From: Apus apus
Taxonomy: Eukaryota > Chordata > Aves > Apodiformes > Apodidae
Assembly (NCBI RefSeq): GCF_020740795.1
Contig: NC_067285.1
Coordinates: 21,968,241-22,032,240, forward strand
Reading direction: 5' to 3'
Length of the DNA: 64,000 nucleotides
The notes under the pieces are model-generated. The model was given only the letters and a program-made list of their open reading frames with translations, made no database searches and was not told the origin of the DNA. Of this stretch, positions 43,905 through 58,750 are shown one piece after another. The translations under genes and the position numbers were made by a program. Position 1 is the stretch's first letter, and every line of letters starts with the position of its first letter.

Positions 43905-46363
43905 GAATATTCCAAACCAGACTTATGAACACTGGTGAGAAAAGCTGCTATCTTCTGCTTGAATTCTTATAATGCATGCACATTGTAGGCCACTCTGGGG
44001 AAATGGTCTTTCTCTCCTGAGTAGCTACCAAGGCTTCAAATAGACAGCCTTTATAAAAGTCCTCATGCTGCAAATTTCCTAACATACTTGAGCTCTTAAC
44101 TGCAAGGAATTGACGAACGGAAAGGAAACTTCCTTGGCTTTCACTTTCTGATCAGAACCTGCAGCAGTAGCTGTAGGGTGATACAGCTTTTCCTGGCAGT
44201 TCTCAGTCACAGAAGCATTGTAGAACCTTCACAGCCCCAAACAAAACCAGCACTCCTGCAGAAGCAGAGTTCACATTTATGAACTAAACATCCTACTCTG
44301 AAAAGCTCATTTCCCAAGCTACAGAAGATATTTTCTAGGTGTCACCATCACCAAGATTGGGTCTCCAATGTAATGAGGGTGCTTTGCAACAGATCTATCA
44401 ACAATATCCACAGTAAAAAGCAATTACATTAGAGGAAAATTCCAAATGCAAATGAAACACATTAGTAAAACAGCACATTTAATAGGGACAATGCAAAGTA
44501 TGTCAGATCCTGGAAAGTCATGTAATATTGCAATTGAGTGTAGTGTTGTACGTAAGTGCTATGACTCAAAGTACTTTCTTTGATTTTACAATTAGAATGC
44601 CCCATTTTTGAGGTTTTTCTCCCCAAAATAGACATTGTAATTAGACATTCATTTAAGAGTTAGTGCAGTATCATATAATTACAGAATTAAGAGCTAGTGC
44701 TCTATTAGTAGTAATAGCAAGGCTAAGAAGAAAACTATAAGTTTTGGAGTCAGTAACGTGGGATGCTGAGCTAGTCATGATTTGAAAATTACCTAATTGA
44801 TTTAATAAGAGCACTTTTTTCAACAAGCAGACAAAACTATGCCCCTCAAAGAAAAGGCTAACCACAACACTCTAGCCATCAAACAAGGAAGGCTGAATGT
44901 TTGAACACACTCCAATCATAGGGAAACTTCTTTAAAGCTTAACTGCCTGATACTGGGGCTTGCAAGCATGATGAGTTGAGCTGTCCACATTAGTCTTTTT
45001 TTTTTTTTTTTTTAAGTCTCTTCCACACCATGTCTGGTTCAGGAGAAAGCTATGGCCTAAGAATGTTTCAGGCTAAATAAATATCAACTTGATTAGCCAG
45101 CAGGCTTAATGCCAGTGATGATACAGCACAAAGAGAGCCAGTCTCATGATCTGCCACTGAATTCCCAGTGATACCTACCATTATAGTATTTTTTTAACAG
45201 ATTTAAGGTGACCAATATTTAAAGGGGATTTTAAATTAACTTTCATACACAAGACACATATCTTAATTAACTTTAAAAATCTTGACTCCATAATAAATAT
45301 TTTCAACTGAGAACTCCTATCTCAGTCACAGTGAGCTGCACACCATGGGGTGCTGCTCTTTAAAAACCCGACCTCAGCTAACAGCCTACATTGCAACACT
45401 GCAAGTCACTTAAAATCTATGGCATTATCTGGTCTGTTGTAGCTACATAAGAAGAATAAGCTACAGGTACATCTTCTGGTATGTGTTTACCTTGCACAGG
45501 GACAAGAAAAAGAACAAGAAACACCATGAGCAGAGATTATTCTGGGATTAAGAAACACAAGAAGACCCTCTTACAAAACTAGAGATAGTATTGTTTCCTC
45601 TGCATCAGTGTCCACAGGTCTGTTCCAAATAAAGACAAAGCCCTTGAGTCTCTACAGATAACAAGATGTAAACAAAACCATAGTTTACACTGTCTTACTA
45701 AATTTTTATGGTAACTACAATTTCCACTGCAAGAATAAAAGCATGTCTTTCTGCTAGCCTTCCATCTTCATTTAGCCCATAGCCAAGTCTAAACTGAGAC
45801 AGTTTACTCTCTCACTTGCTGACCCCTTTCCAGAGAAAAGGAGGAATCAGAAATAGAAGCCCCATGGGTTGAAGTATAAGCAATGAACAAAATAACAAAT
45901 CTAATACAAACACTAAGATAAAATATGCAAGGTTATACTTAGCTTAGTCCTCAGAAGCAGTAGAGATAACACTCAATCAAGACAAAGAAGCCCAAGAAAA
46001 CACAACTCTATCCTCACCATTCTTCCCCCTTTTATAATCAGCACAATGTAAGTAGGGTGGGATACAATTGATATGCAGCTTGTGGCAGCTGCCCTGACTT
46101 AGGCTCCCAGCTGAGTTGGGTCTACTAATGGCCTGCCCTCCATGACTGGCTTGTGATTCTGTCACAGCAAAACCAGGATTCCTTCTGAGTGCTACTTTTA
46201 TGCCCAGTTCTTCAGCAAATAGAAAAATAATATTTCTCTATATGAAGAGGGCAGATTATTTCTATAATTAATAGGGGAGGGGGGATAAATGATCTGCTAG
46301 GAAAAGTTTACAGCTCTACTCTGTATGTTTTGACAACGCTAAATGGTTAGCAAATGGGCAGCA

Positions 46364-46436
46364 CTGCCCCCAGCTGAACTTCATGAGGTTGGCACTGGCC
46401 CACCTCTCCAGCCTGTCAAGGTCCCTCTGGATGGCA
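46364..46436 (-). mobile_element. CR1 LINE ORF2 C-terminal fragment, antisense
   Basis: The minus strand encodes a stretch containing QRDLDRLERWA and NLMKF, the well-known end of the CR1 reverse-transcriptase frame. About 73 bp remain, isolated and non-functional. Confidence 0.8.
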
Positions 46437-49400
46437 TAAGAAGACATAAGTACTATCATATAATCTCAGTCTTGAATATAACATCTAAAGTTAAGAATTC
46501 AAGAGAATGGATTCTATGCTGTGTGTATTACTGAAACTAGAGAAGTTGAAAGAATTAGGTTAGAATATCTAGAACCCGCAGAAGAGAAGCAACAGTGTAC
46601 TCAGGTGCTAATTCAGCACAGTATTCAAAACCACTGGCTAAAAGCCATAATAACATTAAACAGGGAGGCTAGCTGTGAGACCACCTCTAAATACATCTGA
46701 GTGTGTTAATAGTAACGCAATCAACATTCAGCTATGTAATTACAGTGTTCATGTCAAATCACATAATTTAAAAACACATAGAAACAGTGCTCTCAAATGG
46801 CTCAAAAAGAGCCACCCACCAGCTAAGCCTAAAAAGATGACGTAGGAATTTCCACACAGTATTCAAGAATGAAAAAATGTTTATTTTTCAACAGTCTCGG
46901 TTCCTTCTTTTCTAAAACAAAGACTTATCCCACGCCAACCTCAGAAGAGAGTACTACACACTAACTAATATCTAACCCATTCTTTGAAAAATACCTGGTG
47001 TTGAATGACCTTGCAAAGAGAGCATCAATAGATATAAATGATGCCATTACTTGCTGAGAAAAGAGAATATCCACAAACAGGGAGATAAATCGACCAGTAG
47101 ATAAATTATTATTATTACCGCTAAACAATACTTTCAGTTACTTAATAATAGAAATTTTTTGTAACAAAAAGATAGGAGTATTCACTGTTGATAATGTAAA
47201 ACCATTATGTGTTATATCTGTAATTCTTATAGACTACAAGGGGAGTTTTCTGACCTCATCAGTTTTGTAAGGCCAAATATTTCTGAATGTCATTTTGCCA
47301 GTGTGTGAATCACACACCCTGTAAAAAAATACTACCCTTCAGGGATTTTCATATGTAGTGGAATCCATGCATCTAAATTCTGACCCAGCATGTTCTATTT
47401 CATGGCAAAAATGACCTTGCTCAACCATTCAGGCTACAAGAACAGCAACAGAAGAAATTCACAATTTACAGACATGAAAAAAACTCCATTTCATTGGGTG
47501 GGAATTCCTAAGCAGTAGGAATTTTCTTACACCTTCCTCTGAAAGAGTCAGGATTAGCCTCCATTTGATTGGACTGATCGATACGACAACTGCTGCCTTC
47601 CTATGAAAAGTCTGTGGAATTATTTGTGCTCCCAGCAAAATATAAACAATAAGTATTTCTGTTTCTTATATCAAATGAAAGTATCTCTGTCTGCTTCTGG
47701 AATACTAAGAAATCTGAACTCAGTGTTGCTGAGGGGTGCTAGCTGGGAATGAAAGAAAGAGAAAAGGAAAACAGCCTGGAGATTTTAATGAAGCTCTAGA
47801 GTATTCTATGCATATGGAAACATTTGCAGTAGCATTAGCCTGAGTGCCAGATTATCACTTTTCACTGTAAAAGCTATCTTCTGACTGTGGCAACTGCAAG
47901 AAAATACATTTCTAAGCTGCCAGCTGTTAACTTTTGCAGTCCAGGGGGGCAGTGCCACTTTGCTTCCCATCTATTGCCCTGCTTGAAATCCAGCCTACAG
48001 AGAGCAGGAGAGGAAACAGTGCAGTAGAAAGAATCAGACTCCTTTGCTTCTGGGTGGTGTGGAAGAGTCATATATACTAGATATGGAGGGAAGAAGCAGG
48101 ATTTTCCATTCTGCAGTACTATCACCTGCCTAGTTAATTGCCTGGAAGGCTCCTGCACTGTCCATATGTTCAAACGTACTCAAAGTAACCTGTAACTTGA
48201 CAGCATTTAACATGTTATTGCAGGCTCAAAGCTGATTGTAGGCCTTCTCACTGTTTTAAATAAAACTCAATTTACATCTGCATGTACTTATAAGTTAATT
48301 TGTTCTCATTAAAAAAACAAAATTATTTTATCATAATGGCTACTTCTTTCCTTAGGATTCCTTTTTTTCTTTCAACTTGTCCCTTAGTTTAATCTTTCCT
48401 AAATTACTTTTTCCAAATGGCTGTCATAGTTACTGTCTCCTTCTTTTCTGCTTTTATTTTAGTTTTGTGCTGTCTTGTCTTATTTTCCTTTTCTTCTTCT
48501 TTCTTTTTAAACATATATATATATATAGTGGCAGCTTTAGATGTTTTAATGAGAGAACCAAGCCTGGGACACTGTGGACAGGTGCTGGGCAAGATTCTTT
48601 ACATAGCTGTTCTGTGAAAAGACACCTCAACCCTTGACCTCTGGCAGCTGTTGTTCTTCAGGTCCTTCATTTATTAGGTAGTTCTCTCTCTGCTCCCTCT
48701 TCTTCTACTCTGGGGCCTCCCAAGATCCTGTCTTTATGCAGCTCTTGCAATTCCAATCCTGGACTGGAGACACCCTGTGCAGAATCTAAGCTATGCAGAT
48801 TCAGCATATCGTGCTATTTGTAGGTTAGATGGGGGTTTTGGTGGGTTTTTGAGGGGGTTTGTTTGTTTGTTTGTTTGTTGAGGTTTTTTTCAGCTTTATT
48901 TGCTGTCTTCCAAATGTTCTCTTAGAGGCACAAGCCAAGGTCAGGGCTGGGTTGCAACTCTGCTCCTTCCCCTTTGTGGGCAATGGAGAGGGCAGAACAG
49001 CTGCAGCCAGGATGGAACGTTTACACTTCCTGCTTCCTCCTTCCTTGCATGAGTCCTTCTACTGCATGAGTCAGTACAATCTGCAAGATTTCAATGCAAA
49101 GGCTATGGTTGCCCACTCATCCAGCATCTCTGAGCTTATCTGCATGCACCCACTATTAAAGGCTATGAGAAAAAAGAGAACATAGGCCTCTCACTACTAT
49201 AATCAACGTAACTGCTTTGGGTTTTTGCAGTGTCTTAGGTCACCTGTGATAACATTATTTCTAAAAAAAAAATACTTGTGCTCTTTTTGCATTCACTTTT
49301 TAAATTTTTTTAAGAAAAGTAATCACAGTTGTTTGCTAGTGTTGGATGGGACATACATTTTCTTAAGTAAAGCCTATTTGCAAATACAAATCCACAACCC

Positions 49401-51147
49401 CAAAGACCATGTTATCTGTCATGTTCCCCAGCTGACAAATGGCATGGAGATAATAATCTCACTTTTGCATTTCATCTAAGGAAACCCTCATGCACTGCCA
49501 TCTTTTCTTGCACAGGTAGGTTTACTTCCTACTATAATATGAGGCAATTAGCATCTATCTCATCTTGACATTAGCCATCTGACATGTGATCAAAGGGGTC
49601 CCCAGGCTGTTAAGAGCCCTTTCTATGTCCACTTGAAAGGTTCTTGCTTTTATGGTTTAAGCCGTGCAAATCAACAGTGATTCTCTTCGCACTTCAGATG
49701 TTAAACTGATGCTGATCTCATATCATCTATCTAGAGAGCTAAAAGATGAACCAGGCTTCAGCACCCGGTAGAGAAGGTTTCTCTGTTATTTCCAAGATTC
49801 TCTCAGCTACAATATTTGGAAAGTCACTCTGCTGAGGTTATACACTTTTTTTTTGTAGCCTTCAAGTACCAAGATTAGCCCTCAGGAACACAATGCCTGT
49901 GCAGAGCTTTGCTGACAAGAGCTAGCCCAACCTTCCCTGCTGATAGTCACATTTGGAAATACACTTAGTGATATTATTTTTAACTCTTCCTGAAAGCTAT
50001 AGAAGTACTGGTTTCCTACAGGGGCTGAAGGAAGCTGAACTCCCAGGGGTTTTGTGCTATGGTTGTGTGAATGGTATCAACTCAAATGTGGGGGGACTTA
50101 CGAAAATGTTTTATTCATTTTATACACATATTCTTCCCTCCTTCAAAATTACTTTGAAATTAAAACATAAAAGGTACATCTCCTTTACTGAAAGGAAGTC
50201 TATGCTCACTGTCATTTCACAGACAAAATAAAATCTCTTCTCTTCCTGAAAGCTCTCAGATACTCAAAGCAGTCCTGTCTGTAGAAGGCTTATACGATTT
50301 TCCCAAAAGAAATTTTCTCCCTGTCTCAGTCCTTTGTTCAGAGTCTGTTTTCTTTACCTCATTTTCAGATCTAATTTTCCCTGGGTTTCTATTGCATTAT
50401 GTTCTCTCTGCCCTCTCTCCCAGTCTCCAAGAGAAATGCAAACCTAATTAAAGACACATGGAATTTTTAGGTTATGTTAGTTAGAGATGGCTAGAAATTG
50501 GAAAAAAAACAGGCTTGTATTAAGTCATGGGAGGTTGTTTTCAGGCTTCTTTTGTGGAGGAGATTTGCAAAAAGTTTACTCCCAGCTTACATGAAGAAGA
50601 TGCAAGGATTATTATCTCACAGAGAGTGTCACAAGCATGTAAATAAGGCGTACACAAATGGGTATCTTGAATATATGTACATCTTTTGGTCTTACTGCTC
50701 ATGTTTGGAGGGCTAAAGATACGTGTGGCTGTTAGAGGCTGTCCATCAGAGTCTCTGCTAAGTGCCCAGATGCAAGCCCACTCCATGACCTGACCCACAG
50801 CTGTGCCTCTCAGATCACTGCATCCACAGCTATCCGTAGGGTCAGGACATGATGACGCAGTGTGTGTTCTCTTTTCCTTCACGTTATCACAAATTTTAAA
50901 ATAGGAACAGTGCTGTGTTTATACAATATGTATATTTGTTTTAACAGAGACAGTCAATTCTAGCAGAAGAAAAGCTCAGGCACACAGGAAAGAGGAAATA
51001 CCAGCAACAGCAGATAACAAGTTACATGTCTGCTGATGTACAAATCATCCCTCTGAAGTTTCTCATTACCCTGACACCAATTTTATGCCTTCTTTCTTGA
51101 TTTGACGTGTTAGACCAGAATTATTTTACAGGAACAACATTAAGACA
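46437..51147. other. Intergenic AT-rich DNA with microsatellites
   Basis: No gene is seen. An AT dinucleotide run lies near 48512-48527 and a GTTT tetranucleotide run at 48858-48881. Confidence 0.5.
48858..48881. repeat. (GTTT)n microsatellite
   Basis: About six perfect tandem GTTT units within a T/G-rich stretch. Confidence 0.85.
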
Positions 51148-51225
51148 CACGGAGTCAGACCACATATGTCATCTAGTGCACTATCCTGGCTCTGACAGCA
51201 GTCAACAGTAGATGTGTAGGGAAGA
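51148..51225. repeat. Possible ancient sauropsid interspersed repeat
   Basis: GGAGTCAGACCACATATGTC, then GTCATCTAGTGCACTATCCT and CTGACAGCAGTCAACAGTAG, resemble a widespread old reptile/bird repeat (TCATCTAGTCCAGTATCCTG type). Assignment is from memory. Confidence 0.4.
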
Positions 51226-54200
51226 GTACAAAAATGGGATAAGGACAAAATAACAATTCCCAAAACACACATGTACAGTTGAAAAATCTAAAGCTGAGGA
51301 TCTTCTTGAGCCAGAAATAGTGCCTCTGTGTTTAATAGGTCCTGATAGGATGGATGATCTACTATGAGTTTGTTCAAATAGTTTCTGAAGATTTAGGACT
51401 TTTGAACTTTATTCCATATAAACTTTTGGAGTCAATGTCATCTTTTTGTGATGATATAGTGAAAATATCTGTCTACTGAAGTTATAAGCACTTAACTTTC
51501 AGAACCCTTTATTGTGTAATTTACAGCTATGGATAGCACACATTTATTTTTCAATCACCAACTAAAGACAGCAGTTTAAGCATGAACTGTGAAGCAGAGT
51601 CTTTACTTATTTGCAAACTGTTTTTTGGATTCCATTATTAGGCACAAGGTTGGAGAGAGAAAACTGGAACCAAATCAGGCATTAGGGTTTAAGCCTTTTG
51701 AGGGGTAAAATACATCTTTCAAACAGCAGCCAAAGCAACATAGTTTTACAGCATAAAGTACAAGATTTCTGCAGTTAGACAGAAACAATTTTATCAAAGT
51801 TGCGATGTTTCCTATTTCAGACAGCTCTGAAAACTAATGGTGTTATTTAGGAGCACTCCTACTACATCTTTCACTGATGACACATTAGCTGAATCACTAT
51901 GACTCAACTTTAACATTACAATGCTAATTTGAGAGGCTTGTGACTTGAAATTGAAGAGTCCTTCCCATTACGTGTTGCACATGGTATCTTTATTTTGACG
52001 GTAGTGCTACAGGAAATGCATGGAGGCACACAAGAAGCTGTCTAGAACCTGCAGAGAGAAATGTTGATGCTTTTCCCTGACATATAAATAAAATATGTTC
52101 ATGTATACCAGCATAATATGCCATTCTAAAGAAACTCAAATTCAGATGCTGTTCAGACAGCAAAGTCAGTTTCAGAAGTCTGAAACAGAGTGTAATCAAA
52201 TCTCTTTTGCTAAGAGAACACACAATACTTCCTGGAAGCTGCTTGAAAAGAAAAATAGAATATTTTATCTCCACTTTCATCTTAACAGAGTCTCCCAGGA
52301 CAAGAGGTACCCTATCTCTTCCATAGCCATTCTAGCCTCAGCTATTTTTCTAGAAAATTCAGAGCTCTTTCACAATAAGTAAGGGAAAGTGGCCTACAAA
52401 TTATTTTCTGTTGTAAAAAGTCCGCCTCCGTAAGAGGCCTTTTTAAATGGCATTTCAATTCATCAAACATTGGCCTCATTTTCCTTGTTTCTAAAAGCCA
52501 GATTTATTCTCATCCTATCAAAAGGTCCTAAATATTGTCTATAATGTATGTTAAAGGCTCTTGTTAAGACTTTGAATAAGAATTTGTAGAATGTGGGGTT
52601 TAAACATTGGTCAATTTACTTCTGTTCAGAGAGTCTGAGGCAGAATTTCAAACAGATCTGGGTGTCAGCTCCACTAATCTTCTCATAAACTTTCTTCTTA
52701 GGACTCTTTCTGATAAATCTGCAAATGCAACAGATTGCTATTGCCAGAGTATGGATGTACATTTGTATTACAGGTAAATGAAATAGAAAAAAAAAAGCTG
52801 CACTTCTGTTGTTGAGGCTCTAGAGAGTTAAAGTTCAACAATGCTTCTTTCTGCTATCACAGTATTTGTATTTAATTCCTTTATTCTCACAAAAATACTA
52901 CAGCTGTTACCTTTCCAAACAAATTTAGAGAAGCTCATGTACTCCTGACTATTTTGTCCCTTGCTGTACTAAGGATGGCTTCCCAGGCTACTACTGCTGC
53001 TTCTCTTCTCCCATATTTGGAAATTGGCCTGCAGTATGGAGATCCCTTGTGGGTTTCTGTTTAAATTCCAGAGTCACTGTTGCACATTACAATTTCCCTC
53101 AGCTGATGTAAATCAAATACAGTATGAGTGAAAAATGTGAGTCCAGGCTCAGCTAATTGCTTTGCAAGGGAAACTGTAACCAATGCAGAAAGTTTGTCTC
53201 AGGAGAAAATACTGCAGCAGTGCAGCATGTTTTGCACAGAGTGACATTGCTGAGGCTACTGACCCTCCTTTGCCACCAGTTTGCATACACTTTACCACTG
53301 TAAACCACATTTAACTAGCAATGCTGACACGGTATGCAACAGCAAAGAATGACACACTCACATGGAAAATATTCTTGCCTGGCATTGGGGGCATTTTTCT
53401 ACACACAAAGCTGAAAACCTAAATGGGAATTTCATTTCACCCCTGAAATTTTAGGGCTTCTGCAGCAGATTTATTAGCCCTAAATTTTTGCTTCTCATAT
53501 TCCAGCAGCTCCAAGACAACAGAACCCAAACATCTGAAACAAACGTGAATAGTTTCAAAAAATGGTAATTTTTTAAATCAATCATGCCTTTTTATTTTGT
53601 CAGTGGACCAAATACATGTTATCATATGGAACATAATACCTTATATAAGAATGATTTTTAAATATTTTACCAGAACTAATAGTTTATAGCCAAGCTCCTT
53701 TAGAACAGTGTTTATGTACCTCTCATTCCTGTATCTGAATACTCACAAGGGTAATCTCACCTGTGCAATGGGGCAAAAATCCAGTCCGCTAACACTTGAC
53801 CCCTACAGAAAAGTAAAGCAAAGCCCAGAGATTTTCTATGTGTATAAGAGATTCACAGTTTAATTCTTAATGGCTATGAATCTAGCTATAGAGAAGACTA
53901 AGAGAAATATGATAATGTTTTCAGTTAACTTTAAAAAGATTCTAAAACAGATTTTATGGATGTAAGTCAAGAGGACAGTTTTTTCAAACCCAGAAGTGTT
54001 GCATGGATCCATGTAATTCTGGATTCTTCCCTTTGCAATAGGATGAAACTCTCACTGCAGTCCTCATGACCTTTAAACCTATGAGTGGCACAGTGTTGAA
54101 TACACACTGTCCTTTCTGTGACACTACTGCATTTTTACGAGAAGCAGAGAACAAAATACATACATTCACAGAGTAATCTTACAATGAGTTCTGCTGAATT

Positions 54201-57200
54201 TTTGCAAGTCTAAGGTCCAATTATGTGAAAATAGCTGTAAGTTCAGAATGTCAGGGCAGGAAGAAGGAAGTCTTTTTGTATCAGGTTAATTTTCTTTCTT
54301 TTCTGTAATTATTTGAAGCTTATCTGCAGTCTGGGACACCAGAATAGTTTTAGTCAAGATGAATTAACGAATATGGCACAGATAAGAAACTCCAAAGCAT
54401 GTTAATGTGATTTATTCTGATTACTTATATTTCCATTGCATACAGAAGGATTTTATACACATATACAGAAATTCGGTGCTATCTAGCAATTTATTTTTCA
54501 CGTACTGACTAATTTGGCCATTTAGTTCTTGCTGGTGGCAGTAAACTCCTGTATCTATTAATACAAAACTGCAGATCTTTAGTATGCACGTCAAAGAAGA
54601 TAACTATTTAAGCAAAAAAGAATCTACAAAAGAGTTAAAAATCTTCATGATGATGCAGTAAATAAGTAGTTACATACATATTTTCAAAGAGTTAATTATT
54701 ACTAAATATAGTATTATTTCATTTCAGCCAGTGGCTTTTCCAGAAGTCTTGGCCAAAGGCTTTGGCTTTGATAGGAACTGTAATGTACATAGCATTGCAG
54801 AAACCCCTGAGCCTGTTCATTCTCCAGTAGGGATAGAAATAATTTATAAGACTCCAATCCAGCAAACACTTAAAATATTAGACTAATTGTACACTTACCA
54901 ATATACACATGCTTTACTACTTTGGTAAATCAAATCCAATATGAGGAACTACTAGGAAAGGAAATTATACTTAAAAGCATTTAATATAGTGGGAGTGGTG
55001 CTGGTGGGGAAGTCTACAGAGCTGAAATGGACCCTGATAAAGCAAAAAAAAAATAATAATCAAGTATTGCATTGGTCATCTCATAGCCTAATTTTGGTAC
55101 AGGGGTCCTTGAAATTGAATTGAACATAGTTACACGCAAAAATACTTAATAAAGAACTGACTGAATATCAAGATGTGTTCTTGCAAGGCAGATAAGAAAA
55201 TCTGAGAACATAGTCTAGGCACCTCAGCTGAGGTATCATCTATTTCATTGCAAAGTAAAACAGGGAAGCTTAAGCTGATCAACAAGAGTGATTTAAACCA
55301 ACTTTTCCCATTTTAAGGAAATGCACAAAGAACACACAAGAAGTCAAGTTACCACATCTCTGTAAACTGCTTGCTCACAAGAGTCTTACTGCTCTCAAAA
55401 AAGCGTGTTCTTGGAAAAGACTAATGTTGTAGCAAAGAACATTTGAAGTTGAAAGAAAAAATTCACATGTGGTTTAATATTCTTAACTTAAAGACATTTA
55501 ACATCTTCAGTTTATTTGCCTCAGTTTCCCTGTGTCCATGACCATAAACATTAACCAAAATTGCTAGTGGCAAAATGAAAGTTTAGACTGTAAAAATGGT
55601 CACCTACTGTGAATAAAGCACTCAGATTGTTCAACAGATAGTAATTTATACTGACAAGCTCTGAGCCAGTATACATGTACTCAGAGCACGAGCATACATC
55701 TCTCATTGCTTAAAAATGTTATTTAAAAGAACAGTGCCACAAAAAAATGTGATACTTGGTAGGATATATATAGTTTTTCAGTTTTTTTTTTCTCTTAGTG
55801 ATACTTAACTATCCAATCAGAGAGTCAAGCTTCTGAAAACTACTTGTTGCTTTTTGTAAACTGAAGTCTATCATACGTTTGTAGTCACATTTTTTGTTTG
55901 CATTTACTGTGAATAGCCATGTAATTTTAACTACACATACACCGACATACACGCTTTACATATACTTGATACTATACTCTCAGATTACCCAAAGTTAATG
56001 GCTTCATAGGAGCTGATCAACAGCAGCCTCTGGTCCTCCAGAAGGTGACAAAACAATACTATATTTCTTAAATTTTGACATAGGCTTAAACCTTCATAGG
56101 ATTAAGACAGTAATGTAATCTAGTTTATGCAAGGTATGGATACAGCAATTCCGTAAACTTTGTCAAGCATCTAATAAGGTATTATTTAGAAAAGTCAGAA
56201 GTTGGTACAGTCAAGGAACAAGATCAGGTCATTCCAGGGAAAAGTGATTTATCACAGCCAAGTGCATTTGCTTAGCAAACCTAATCCTTCTCTGCTGAGG
56301 TACCTAATACTGAAAATAACTACTGTAAAATGTAGGTAAGTGCTTAGAGCCAACTGGACACACACACTTTGATGAAGTATTAATACTATCAAAACACCTT
56401 ATAATTATAGACAACTGCAAGTTCATGAAGCTCTCCAAAAAAGTTATTTTCCACTGCTCCCATCACTCGCAGCTGCAGTGCCATGTACCCTGACCTCAGG
56501 ATACAGAATTCTCCAAAAGATACTGCAGAAAAGACTGCCTTGGCAGTTACATTGTTGGTAAGCATGCACCCATCTCTTTTCAGTGGAAGTAAAGAGAGGA
56601 TTTCTTTGTTCATTAAAATACTTTGTGTGAGAAAAGGATAATTTATCATCTGATTATCTGGGACTTCGAGACGTTATGGCCCTAAAGTCAATGGAGACTT
56701 TGGTAGGCAGAAGTCTGCTGACATGAAGTTCTTTGCAGAATGGGACTCACCTGAGCTCTTATGAAATAGTAAAAGACATGGAAAGAGTGTCTTTAAAGCT
56801 CATCCTCTCATTCTAACCACCTTATTTGAGATGCTAGTCACCACTATAATGCTAATAATAGATGCTGCTTTTTAACAAGACTAAAATTTTGAGTGTGTAG
56901 AAAGGTAAGGAGGTTCAGCATCTCTTTTTTTTTATCTCAGTGGGGAATCCATTCTTGCATGTGTAGTCCCATATTGGAAGAGAACAAAAGAATTCACACA
57001 TGTCCACCTTGGCCTCAATAAAGGGAAAATACTCTGATCAAACCTATTAGTTACTTTCTAACCATCTGCTAGGACCTGGAGAGTTAAGGAACTGTATAAA
57101 CTCAAGAAGCCGTCTCACAGTAGCTGCACAACTAGCATACAATTACAGACTGAATAGTGCTATGGGCATAAGAAATCGATTTCTGTTTAAAAAGTAGCTA

Positions 57201-58750
57201 CTATAAAGCTGTTATTCATATGACATCAATGTGACACATATGAATCCTGCAAAATAAAAGAGAAAACACTGTAAAGGTGGCATTTAAAAAGAAGAAAAAA
57301 ACACAAAAATGTGCAAAACGACATGTATGTTAATTGCATAGGATTTTGCTGACATGGCTTCAAAAATCAGGCAGCCACAGCAATAAGCAGGAAGAGAATT
57401 TCAGTAACGGGCCTGCAGTACAGTCACATATTATAGACAGCAAAAGTTAATTTTTGCATGAGCAAAAATTATACCAATATAACCCAAATATTGTGAAAGA
57501 AACTCCTAATACCAAGACATCCCCAAATAACAATACACATATTTTGTCTTGAGTAAAGTTTTAGAAGGCTACCAACACATCCCTCTGTTCTAAATCATAT
57601 TTTGCCTATAGTAGCTACACCTACTAGAGCTAGGATGGCCTTTTATAATTATCAGATATTTTTTTCTTTAAAACATATGCTTGCACATGCATATTTCAGC
57701 CAGACTTCAGTGCACAAGATCCCAGACTTAAAGCAATTATTTTTAATCAGAGAACTTAGTTTATGTGCAAGTCCCACAAATGACTAAATATGTGGTTTAT
57801 TAGGCTTGCATACTTCCACAAAACATAATTTAGCAGATTATTAGTTCATAACATGAACTAATAGCTTTTTTTAACTCCCAGCTGCTGCACATTACTATCC
57901 AGAAGGATTTTAATGCGTGCTCATTATTTCTGATCCATAGTATGCTAAAGAGGCACTTCTGGGAATGCATAGAAATGATAAGAACAATGCCATATAGCCA
58001 AAAGCTAACAACATAAAAAGACTCTAACAGTACATAGTTCAAGTGGCCTAACACATTCATTACTGCTGAGAAGCTGGTATTTTAAATATGTTCTGAATGC
58101 TAATAATGTACTTTGATTATCTGTCATCGAGTCTATAGGCATACCTGTTTCCAAACAAAACAGGATGGTACAACATTGAAATTAGTTGTTTGACTTCTAC
58201 CATTGCAGATTCAATAAATACACACCAACACAACTCCCAGCATACTAATAGAGGGGAAAGAAGAAAAAAAAAAAAAAAGGGAGAGAGAAAAAGAAGAAGA
58301 CATATAAACAAAGAAATTGAGAGCTAGAGGTGTTGCTAAGATTTCTAACACCTGACAAAATCTGTTTTTTCTTAGCTCTTTAGGCCTGCAACTTTTAACT
58401 ATCTCCAGTACAAGTACTTACATAAAGGCAGATCCTTGTACACACCAGAAGCCTCTTTCTACATGTTCCTGGACCAGCTGAGTTCCAACACTGCACAGAA
58501 AGCACACTGCTTGTTCTGAAACATTGAGGAGTGAAAGCTTGTCTGACAGGAGCATTGATTGATAGCTTAAAATAGCACCAGGACCATGAGAAAAATACCT
58601 AAAAGCCAGTAACAATTTCCCAAATCTAATTTTGTGCTCAAGTTATCAAAGAAAAGAAGCACAGACCACAATCCTGTAGCCCCTTACCCCTGTGCCTTAT
58701 TTTATTGCCACGAGGACTCCCAGTGTCACAAGAGACACTGCACTGGCAGC
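51226..58750. other. Intergenic AT-rich DNA upstream of VCL
   Basis: No gene is seen. Possible old repeat fragments lie at about 53095-53115 (CCCTCAGCTGATGTAAATC) and 56678-56755 (AAAGTCAATGGAGACTTTGG). An A/GA-rich tract sits at 58256-58305. VCL enhancers may lie here but cannot be picked out by eye. Confidence 0.45.
56678..56755. repeat. Possible ancient repeat fragment
   Basis: AAGTCAATGGAGACTTTGGT resembles the AAGTCAATGGGAGTTTTGCC core of an old amniote repeat that is common in turtles and crocodilians. The match is weak. Confidence 0.3.

Larger units (their letters stand above)
39116..46363. other. Intergenic AT-rich DNA with low-complexity tracts
   Basis: No genes are seen. An A/C-rich tract lies at 39913-39990, a T/G-rich tract at 43833-43904, and a T run at about 44997-45014. 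Confidence 0.5.
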